Positions 1 through 4,561 of a DNA stretch of 18,264 nucleotides are shown here, in pieces. The stretch is from Mollicutes bacterium (GTDB taxonomy: Bacteria; Bacillota_I; Bacilli_A; RF39; UBA660). Numbering within the stretch: position 1 is the first letter of the stretch; the number at the start of each line of letters is the position of its first letter. Under the pieces are notes generated by a model. That model was not told where the DNA came from. It did no database searches and saw only the letters and a program-made list of their open reading frames with translations. A program made the translations under genes and the position numbers. Location of the stretch: assembly GCA_004552445.1 (NCBI GenBank), contig SFOJ01000014.1:1-18264 (forward strand), given 5' to 3'.

Positions 1-53
1 AAAGTCCATTCTTCAAAAATATGAATTTTATCCTTTTTAGTTAATTTAGACAT
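1..53 (-). CDS. N-terminus of a probable IS3-type transposase OrfA (truncated by window edge)
   Basis: Reading leftward from ATG at 53-51 gives MSKLTKKDKIHIFEEWT before the window ends. This lysine-rich opening resembles the start of OrfA helix-turn-helix proteins of IS3-family elements common in lactobacilli (recalled, not searched). A GAGGG sits about 8 nt upstream of the start. Only 17 codons are visible, so the assignment rests on the N-terminus and the adjacent IR-like tip. Confidence 0.45.
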   Translation of the reverse strand, partial: MSKLTKKDKIHIFEEWT

Positions 54-98
54 AGTAAAACCCTCGAGATTCATGTCCGAATTTCGAGGGTCACTACA
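1..98 (-). mobile_element. End of an IS3-like insertion sequence (partial)
   Basis: The minus strand begins TGTAGTGACCCTCG at 98, which has the TG-start look of an IS3-family terminal repeat, and it is followed by the start of a short helix-turn-helix ORF. An imperfect inverted repeat (CCCTCGAGATT at 61-71, AATTTCGAGGG at 80-90) lies between the tip and that ORF. It could form a hairpin ahead of the transposase start. Only the tip is in the window, so family and completeness are inferred, and the outer boundary at 98 is a best guess. Confidence 0.45.
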
Positions 99-185
99 AG
101 CTGGGTCTTTTTTGACGTAATTAGGGATAAATCAGCGTAGTATTAACTATAGAACGTATCACGTTATTAACGAAAGGAGCCGCTT

Positions 186-377
186 ATGAGTAATATGGAT
201 AGTGGCTTAAAAGACAAAATAATTGGCAAGGCTAAAGAAGTTGAAGGTAAATTAACCGGAGACAAGTCGCGTGAAGTAGAAGGCAAGGCGCAAAAGACAA
301 AAGGTAAAGTAAAGGCTAAGGCCAAACAGGTAAAAGATGATATAGAGGCAGACCACCAAATCGATGAAGACTGCTAA
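186..377 (+). CDS. CsbD-family small stress protein
   Basis: This 63-residue, highly charged protein consists mainly of Lys/Glu/Gly segments of the type IIGKAKEVEGKLTGD followed by REVEGKAQKTKGKVKAKAKQ. That is the repeated amphipathic pattern of the CsbD family (general-stress proteins such as B. subtilis CsbD). It has no membrane segment and no signal peptide. AAAGGAG lies 174-180 ahead of the ATG. The biochemical role of CsbD proteins is not known; they are typically induced by general stress. The next gene, a small membrane stress protein, starts 48 bp later on the same strand and may be co-transcribed. Length is normal for the family. Confidence 0.85.
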   Translation: MSNMDSGLKDKIIGKAKEVEGKLTGDKSREVEGKAQKTKGKVKAKAKQVKDDIEADHQIDEDC

Positions 378-425
378 TAGGATTATCCTTGAAGAAATTA
401 ATTTAGTTAGAAACATGGCGATCCT

Positions 426-686
426 ATGATATATTGGATTTGGGTTTTAATCGTCGGAGCTATAATAGGACTGCTTGCCGGTGTCATAACCGGTAGGGGT
501 GGTTCAATGGGCTTTCTTGCAAATATCTTAGCAGGACTTGTTGGCTCAACGCTAGGTCAAGCACTCTTTGGCGTCTGGGGACCGCAAATGGCGGGGATGG
601 CAATAGTGCCATCGGTACTAGGGGCAGTTATCTTGGTATTAGTAGTCTCATTTATTTTGGGATTCTTCAATCGAAAAAATGCATAA
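426..686 (+). CDS. GlsB/YeaQ/YmgE-family small membrane stress protein
   Basis: This is an 86-residue, almost entirely hydrophobic protein with three predicted membrane segments: about residues 3-24 (WIWVLIVGAIIGLLAGVI), 29-49 and 58-80. Gly-rich stretches such as LAGLVGSTLGQALFG are typical of the GlsB/YeaQ/YmgE (transglycosylase-associated) family. It should sit in the cytoplasmic membrane; a stress-envelope role is known for the family but no reaction is. The Shine-Dalgarno is weak. It follows the CsbD-like gene closely, a pairing that fits a common stress regulon. Length is standard. Confidence 0.88.
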   Translation: MIYWIWVLIVGAIIGLLAGVITGRGGSMGFLANILAGLVGSTLGQALFGVWGPQMAGMAIVPSVLGAVILVLVVSFILGFFNRKNA

Positions 687-723
687 GAAATAATAAAAAG
701 TATGCTTTTTGTTTCATGTGAAA

Positions 724-1956
724 CTATTTATCCTCATTCTTTTGTTCACGTTCTTTATCATCTTTGAAGCGCTGTTTAATTTCTTCTGGTAAGATACTGG
801 GCACAGTTTTATCGTAAAATTCAAAGAAGATAGGAGCCTTGTTTGAGTCGTTACTCTTAGGATATAAAGCAAAATCAGTTTCGTTGAATGGCAAGCTGAT
901 ATTACCGCGAATCGCATTAAGAATTTCTCCGACCATGTGTAAAACATATTTACGTGTTTCTGGGGTTAAGGTCATAATTACGCGGCTGAATCTTACAGTT
1001 CCCAGCAATTTGTTAGCAGTAATTTGGAACACATCGGTAATATTTAATTCGTCGAATGCTTGAAACAATGCGTCCCATAATTCACCACGTTGTTCATCGG
1101 GAATAGTGTGATTAAAGTCAATAAGGGAATGTCGCAGCGATCTTGCACCTGATGTAAGACCTTCAGCTAAAACAAAACTATCTCGTCCAACACTCCAGCG
1201 ACGAGGATCGTGTTGTTGGATCATTGGTGCAGTACTTTTAACAATTAATACTCGTTCTGGGTGATCTAACATAGTGCCAATGATTGAAGATTCTGGTAGA
1301 TAAGTCTTCATCTTAGGAAGTGCTCTAACAAAGCCGGGTGAACGCCATACTTGATGGAAAAATCCTGGGCCGTCAAAACTGAGTGCTCTGATAACGCGGT
1401 TTTGCAAGGCGGGTTCTGCCACACTTAAAGCATATTCTGCGTAATTGCCGCCTTTTGAGTGACCAGCTAAGTAGATCTTGTCGTCAGGATATTTGGCCGC
1501 AATTTCTTTAAGATAATTTGCCGCCACATCTTGACCATAAATCTTAGGCATGTAGTTCATATTCATATCTTCATTCCAGCCGATAATTGAACTGTCGGTG
1601 CCGCGGTAAACGATTAAAATAGTTTTCTTATCTAGTTGAAAAGTAGCCGCTGTAAATTGTAATGGATATGGGTCTTTCTCCATTCGGTTAGTCCAGTTTA
1701 AAATTTCTACATTTCCTAGTCGTGGACTTTTAGGAAGGAGCCAGATCTGGGTACCGTTTTCATCGTGCATTTGTACTTGGAAAGAGGGGAGAACGCGAAG
1801 TTTTTCCGCTACTTCGCTTAGGGTATGTCCTTTAGCTGATTTATCTACAGGGAGATAGATAAATGAGGCGAAGAGTGATGCATCTACACTATTGAATGGC
1901 TTCTCTTTAAATGATAAATCTCCTCGCCAACGTAAATAGTCAAGAGTTCCTGCCAT
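724..1956 (-). CDS. Mbeg1-like (DUF2974) alpha/beta-hydrolase-fold protein
   Basis: This 410-residue protein carries the nucleophile elbow AGHSKGGNYAEYAL, a G-x-S-x-G motif with the candidate catalytic Ser at residue 167. Upstream is IVYRGTDSSIIGW, the class-3-lipase-like block that precedes the elbow in Mbeg1/DUF2974 proteins, and downstream is SFDGPGF. It has no signal peptide or membrane segment, so it is probably cytoplasmic. The C-terminal tail is strongly charged (DDKEREQKNEDK). AAAGGATGA precedes the ATG at a good distance. It converges with the GlsB-like gene and lies 60 bp downstream of the MgtC-like gene on the same strand. The substrate is unknown; an esterase role is inferred only from the fold. 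Confidence 0.85.
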   Translation of the reverse strand: MAGTLDYLRWRGDLSFKEKPFNSVDASLFASFIYLPVDKSAKGHTLSEVAEKLRVLPSFQVQMHDENGTQIWLLPKSPRLGNVEILNWTNRMEKDPYPLQFTAATFQLDKKTILIVYRGTDSSIIGWNEDMNMNYMPKIYGQDVAANYLKEIAAKYPDDKIYLAGHSKGGNYAEYALSVAEPALQNRVIRALSFDGPGFFHQVWRSPGFVRALPKMKTYLPESSIIGTMLDHPERVLIVKSTAPMIQQHDPRRWSVGRDSFVLAEGLTSGARSLRHSLIDFNHTIPDEQRGELWDALFQAFDELNITDVFQITANKLLGTVRFSRVIMTLTPETRKYVLHMVGEILNAIRGNISLPFNETDFALYPKSNDSNKAPIFFEFYDKTVPSILPEEIKQRFKDDKEREQKNEDK

Positions 1957-2016
1957 AAAGTCATCCTTTCATGGTTAATAATGACATTTTACTAATTATT
2001 ACTCTAAAAATAAATG

Positions 2017-2718
2017 TTATAAGCCACCGCGTGTGTAACTGATTTTTCGAATATCAGGATATTTGCGTAAAGTCATGATGATTTGATTTTCGTCAATTTT
2101 ATTGTTGATAACGCCATCGACATAAAGAACGATCTTTTTATCGCTGACATCGAGAATCTTGATTGAAATATTTTCAACTTTATTATTTTCTAGCTCTTGC
2201 TTTATTTGTGGCAAAACATCTGGTTTATTGATAGCATCTATCAAAATGTCGAAACGAATGTGTGGTGTAAGTTTATCAACGATTTCGTCATCATGAAAGA
2301 ATAGTTGAATGATGAAAAGCAAGGCGGTTGATAAGATACCGATGAAGTACATGCCTGCACCAACGGCCATTCCGATGGCGGCAGTTGCCCAGACACCAGC
2401 GGCTGTTGTTAGACCAGAAATTTGCTCTTTTCTTACTAAAATTGTACCAGCACCGATGAAGGAAATACCGGTGACAATTTGGGCGGCAATTCTTGAAGGG
2501 TCGAGTGAAAGATCGTGCATGTTGAGCAGATCGGTGAAGCCGTATTTAGATACGATCATGAACAAGGCAGAAGCAATAGCAACTACAATGTGCGTTCTGA
2601 CACCTGCAGTTTTTCTTTGGATAGCTCGTTCATAGCCGATTAGGGCACCACAAAAGGCGGCGACGAGAATCCTGAGCAGCCAATCTAGTTCAGTTGTAAT
2701 GGGAGCGAATGTCTCCAT
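2017..2718 (-). CDS. MgtC/SapB-family membrane protein
   Basis: This 233-residue protein has a hydrophobic N-terminal half and a soluble C-terminal domain. The membrane part includes LLRILVAAFCGALIGYERA, then the family-typical basic loop RKTAGVRTH, then IVVAIASALFMIVSKYG, ISFIGAGTIL and further helices to about residue 140. The last 90 residues (about 145-233) form an ACT-like alpha/beta tail, as in many MgtC homologues. MgtC proteins are linked to growth in low Mg2+ and to membrane-potential control; no transport reaction is established. The start is fixed by AGAGGTGAT 6 nt ahead of the ATG. Its promoter must lie in the AT-rich 2719-2820 stretch shared with the divergent tRNA. Confidence 0.9.
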   Translation of the reverse strand: METFAPITTELDWLLRILVAAFCGALIGYERAIQRKTAGVRTHIVVAIASALFMIVSKYGFTDLLNMHDLSLDPSRIAAQIVTGISFIGAGTILVRKEQISGLTTAAGVWATAAIGMAVGAGMYFIGILSTALLFIIQLFFHDDEIVDKLTPHIRFDILIDAINKPDVLPQIKQELENNKVENISIKILDVSDKKIVLYVDGVINNKIDENQIIMTLRKYPDIRKISYTRGGL

Positions 2719-2819
2719 AAAATCACCTCTTGAATGACTAACACTTTTAGTTCCATTCTAACGTAAATAGCCTTATTTGATAGTTTTGAAGATTTTTTTG
2801 AATTTTTTTCAAAAAAGGG

Positions 2820-2848
2820 TTGCGCAACTCCCATCTATATGGTTTAAT
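2820..2848 (+). promoter_or_regulatory. Probable tRNA-Thr promoter
   Basis: TTGCGC (2820-2825) and TTTAAT (2843-2848) are separated by 17 bp and lie 34 bp upstream of the tRNA 5' end. The hexamers are only partial matches to the sigma-70 consensus, so this is a best guess based on spacing and position. Confidence 0.4.
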
Positions 2849-2881
2849 AAATACTGTTGTCGATGAGATAACAAATGAGTT

Positions 2882-2954
2882 GCTGACTTAGCTCAGTTGG
2901 CAGAGCACGTCACTAGTAATGATGAGGTCGGAGGTTCGAATCCTCTAGTCAGCA
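2882..2954 (+). tRNA. tRNA-Thr (anticodon AGT)
   Basis: The 73 nt fold into a complete cloverleaf. The acceptor stem GCTGACT pairs with AGTCAGC. The D arm is GCTC/GAGC, the anticodon stem CGTCA/TGATG encloses loop CTAGTAA with anticodon AGT at 2915-2917, and the T arm is GGAGG-TTCGAAT-CCTCT. The discriminator is A at 2954 and CCA is not encoded. The 3' end is the integration site of the downstream island, and the gene is kept intact by it. Confidence 0.97.
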
Positions 2955-2955
2955 T
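2944..2955 (+). repeat. attL core (tRNA-Thr 3' end)
   Basis: TCTAGTCAGCAT covers the end of the T stem, the 3' acceptor strand and one flanking base of the tRNA. The same 12 bp recur at 18140-18151, just after the integrase gene. Integration into the 3' end of a tRNA that leaves the tRNA intact is the usual pattern for tyrosine recombinases. Confidence 0.85.
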
Positions 2956-3089
2956 ATTTTTTATGCTTAGAGTTAATTGAAGCTTTTCAATCAATGCTTA
3001 AAAGTGTTGATTTGAAAGGCTTTTTGCTTGTTCTGAAACAACATGAACAACTTAGAAATAATTAGAAAAAGTATGAAATAAATTGAAAT

Positions 3090-3118
3090 GAACACACAGA
3101 AACACACAAAGTGTGTTT
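3090..3118 (+). repeat. Left-end AACACACA repeats (candidate integrase arm sites)
   Basis: AACACACA occurs at 3091-3098 and again at 3101-3108, exactly 10 bp apart, followed by the inverted copy GTGTGTTT at 3111-3118. A fourth, inverted copy lies at 3188-3195. The same motif recurs at the right end near 18060-18078. Short repeats flanking both att cores fit arm-type binding sites for the integrase N-terminal domain. Confidence 0.5.
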
Positions 3119-3162
3119 TAGGGTAAATTTAGTAATTCTAGAGAGTGTCAAAATGGCTTAAT

Positions 3163-3187
3163 AGCAGGCGTTAAGGCCTGCTTTTTT
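3163..3187 (+). terminator. Rho-independent terminator at left end of the island
   Basis: AGCAGGC (3163-3169) pairs with GCCTGCT (3176-3182) around a GTTAAG loop, and six T follow from 3182. Its position means it would stop transcription entering from the tRNA side, or from int across the joined ends in the circular form, before the rgg gene. Confidence 0.8.
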
Positions 3188-3248
3188 GTGTGTTTGATAT
3201 TATAATAATTGTAATTAAATTTTTAAACTACTTAAACAGGTGATTGAG

Positions 3249-4061
3249 ATGGAAAATACAATTTTAATTGGCAGTGCATTAAAGAATAAAAGAAAAGAAT
3301 TAGGATTATCACAAAAGGAAATGGTAGGCTCTATCTTATCTGTATCATATTATTCTAAAGTAGAAAGAAACTTGTTTGATATAAACGTAAATGATTTGAC
3401 AAAAATTTTAGCTTTGCACGGAATTGATATTGTAAGATTTTTCCAAGAAGTAAGAATAAATAAATTTTCAACACAGGAAATATTGACTAAAAAATTGCAA
3501 CAAGCTTTTTATGAACAGAATCTCGATGAAATCAATCACGTTATAGTACAAATTAATGAATTAGAATATAATGACCATCTAATTTTGCTAGCAAAATTAA
3601 TGAAATGTGCTATGCAGTGTAATTTGAATCTTATTAGTTCTAAAGAAAAAAGAAAGATCAAAAGTGAAATATTTAATACTGATAATTGGGATACTTTTTC
3701 ATTGCAGCTTTTTAGTACTTCAATGCTTATTTTTGATTTTGAAGAATTAACTGCAATGGTGAATTCAATATTTAATCATTTTAAAATGATTAAATCTAGT
3801 GATAAATATGTCCAAGAGTTGATTGCTTCAATAGCTATAAATTATTTACAAAATTGTTATAACCATAATAATCCTAAAAATATTAATCAAGCTCTAAGAG
3901 AAATAGAATCATTGCCAGAGGATCCATTATTTATAGGATATAAAGAAATAGCATTATACTATAAAGCAGTTTTTACTAAAGATAATTTATCAAAAATAAC
4001 TATTAGAAAAATTTTATCGGCAAGTGGATATAATAATTTTTTGAAATTGTTACCAAAATAG
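3249..4061 (+). CDS. Rgg/MutR-family transcriptional regulator
   Basis: This 270-residue protein has an XRE-type HTH in residues 6-62 (ALKNKRKELGLSQKEMVGSI, then VSYYSKVERN and a helix with DLTKILALHGI). The rest is an all-helical C-terminal domain of about 200 residues, the TPR-like fold of Rgg/GadR/MutR regulators. Members bind short peptide pheromones and control adjacent genes; MutR controls mutacin, a lantibiotic. The ATG at 3249 is preferred over GTG at 3240 because AGGTGAT at 3238-3244 then has normal spacing. Its stop codon overlaps the first of two matching operators, so it is the natural candidate to bind them. A TATAAT at 3201-3206 may serve its promoter. GC content is very low, as in the rest of the cargo. 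Confidence 0.88.
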   Translation: MENTILIGSALKNKRKELGLSQKEMVGSILSVSYYSKVERNLFDINVNDLTKILALHGIDIVRFFQEVRINKFSTQEILTKKLQQAFYEQNLDEINHVIVQINELEYNDHLILLAKLMKCAMQCNLNLISSKEKRKIKSEIFNTDNWDTFSLQLFSTSMLIFDFEELTAMVNSIFNHFKMIKSSDKYVQELIASIAINYLQNCYNHNNPKNINQALREIESLPEDPLFIGYKEIALYYKAVFTKDNLSKITIRKILSASGYNNFLKLLPK

Positions 4062-4110
4062 TTATCAAATTTGACAATTATGATAAAAAGTTACCTTAAA
4101 TTAATATAAT
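4060..4110 (+). promoter_or_regulatory. Operator and activator-type promoter of the 19-residue ORF
   Basis: Positions 4060-4079 match 18 of 20 bases of the perfect palindrome found at 4211-4230, including an unbroken TCAAATTTGACAATT. A consensus -10 TATAAT lies at 4105-4110, 25 bp after the operator, and no -35 hexamer is visible at the expected place. With a start near 4117 the operator centre would be about -48, a usual place for an activator. The same geometry before lanA argues that one regulator, presumably the Rgg protein, acts on both. Confidence 0.65.
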
Positions 4111-4139
4111 AATTTTATATTTTTATGGAGGTGACCAAA

Positions 4140-4199
4140 ATGGTTATTGTTCCAGAGCCATATGGTTTAATACCAGGAGTTGGACTGTATAATCAGTAG
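4140..4199 (+). CDS. 19-residue peptide gene, candidate pheromone or second bioactive peptide
   Basis: The ORF encodes MVIVPEPYGLIPGVGLYNQ. Support for translation is unusually good for such a short frame: GGAGGTGA (4127-4134) lies 5 nt before the ATG, a TATAAT lies 30 bp upstream, and the promoter has its own operator. The peptide is hydrophobic and Pro/Gly-rich, has no Cys, Ser or Thr, and has no signal-peptide-like N-terminus, so it is not a lanthipeptide substrate. A short hydrophobic ORF directly after an rgg gene is where Rgg pheromone (SHP-type) genes often lie, but the usual Lys-rich start and Asp/Gly-Gly ends are absent. It could also be a leaderless bacteriocin or a translated leader. 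Function is unproven. Confidence 0.6.
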   Translation: MVIVPEPYGLIPGVGLYNQ

Positions 4200-4210
4200 T
4201 GTAAAAAAAT

Positions 4211-4261
4211 AATTGTCAAATTTGACAATTTAAAGACTACATTAAAGTATGAGAATACAAT
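4211..4261 (+). promoter_or_regulatory. Perfect palindromic operator and promoter of lanA
   Basis: AATTGTCAAATTTGACAATT (4211-4230) is its own reverse complement over 20 bp. TACAAT at 4256-4261 lies 25 bp after it, exactly the distance seen at the upstream promoter, and again there is no -35 hexamer. This is a second binding site for a dimeric regulator, most likely the Rgg protein acting as activator. Confidence 0.68.
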
Positions 4262-4269
4262 TACAACAT

Positions 4270-4300
4270 AAAGTTTGAAATATTTAACTTTTCAAACTTT
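4270..4300 (+). other. Hairpin in the lanA 5' untranslated region
   Basis: AAAGTTTGAAA (4270-4280) pairs perfectly with TTTCAAACTTT (4290-4300) around a 9-nt loop. It starts close to the inferred transcription start (about 4268) and ends 23 nt before the AGGAGG of lanA. It lacks a T tract, so it is more likely to protect the 5' end or affect translation than to terminate. Confidence 0.5.
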
Positions 4301-4337
4301 GAAATCTATCAGTGAGTCAAAATAGGAGGTCAATAAA

Positions 4338-4481
4338 ATGACAGAATCCGCTTTATTAGATTTAAAAGTTGATGAAAGTGCAGTTAACGCATTTGATGCA
4401 GAAGGCTATGCAAAGAGTTACTCAGCATATTCTTCATGTTCATGTGTTAATCCACCATGTCCAATTGCAACAATGGATTAA
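4338..4481 (+). CDS. lanA: Class I lanthipeptide precursor (47 residues)
   Basis: The ORF has a textbook AGGAGG (4324-4329) and begins MTESALLDLKVDESA. The LLDLKVD segment resembles the F-N/D-L-D box by which LanB and LanC recognise class I leaders. The leader is acidic and Cys-free, and all Cys lie at the end: SSCSCVNPPCPIATMD, with Cys34, Cys36 and Cys41. Ser27, 29, 32, 33 and 35 are possible dehydration sites N-terminal to the Cys residues; Thr45 has no Cys after it. The gene sits directly before lanB and lanC, with a terminator-like hairpin after it. It was missed as an ORF because it is short. No close match to nisin- or epidermin-type ring patterns is evident. The leader cleavage site is unknown; no Pro-Gln/Arg or Gly-Gly junction is obvious, so the core may start anywhere around residues 24-29. 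Confidence 0.82.
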   Translation: MTESALLDLKVDESAVNAFDAEGYAKSYSAYSSCSCVNPPCPIATMD

Positions 4482-4504
4482 GTTTTAAGCTTTCAGCTTT
4501 CAGT

Positions 4505-4540
4505 AAATCTCTTAGGTTAGTAAGCCTAAGAGATTTTTTT
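4505..4540 (+). terminator. Attenuator-type terminator between lanA and lanB
   Basis: AAATCTCTTAGG (4505-4516) pairs perfectly with CCTAAGAGATTT (4525-4536) around an 8-nt loop, and T runs from 4534 to 4540. It lies 23 bp after the lanA stop. Partial termination here would give much lanA mRNA and little lanBC mRNA, as expected for a peptide substrate and its catalytic enzymes. Confidence 0.82.
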
Positions 4541-4561
4541 ACAAGAAGGGGGATTCCTACC

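Noticed and set aside
711..724. Palindrome GTTTCATGTGAAAC between convergent genes
   Set aside because: Weak AT-rich pairing; it may help the AAAAAG/CTTTTT stem before it act as a terminator, but the evidence is too thin to list.
3141..3152. GAGAGTGTCAAA as inverted partner of TTTGACACTCTC at 16762-16773
   Set aside because: A 12-bp match between distant places is expected several times by chance in 18 kb of AT-rich DNA, and the positions do not correspond at the two ends.
4457..4561. ATG-started N-terminal extension of LanB overlapping lanA
   Set aside because: It lacks a ribosome site, encodes a stretch produced by the attenuator stem, and the LanB family N-terminus begins at about 4562 where a good Shine-Dalgarno precedes TTG.
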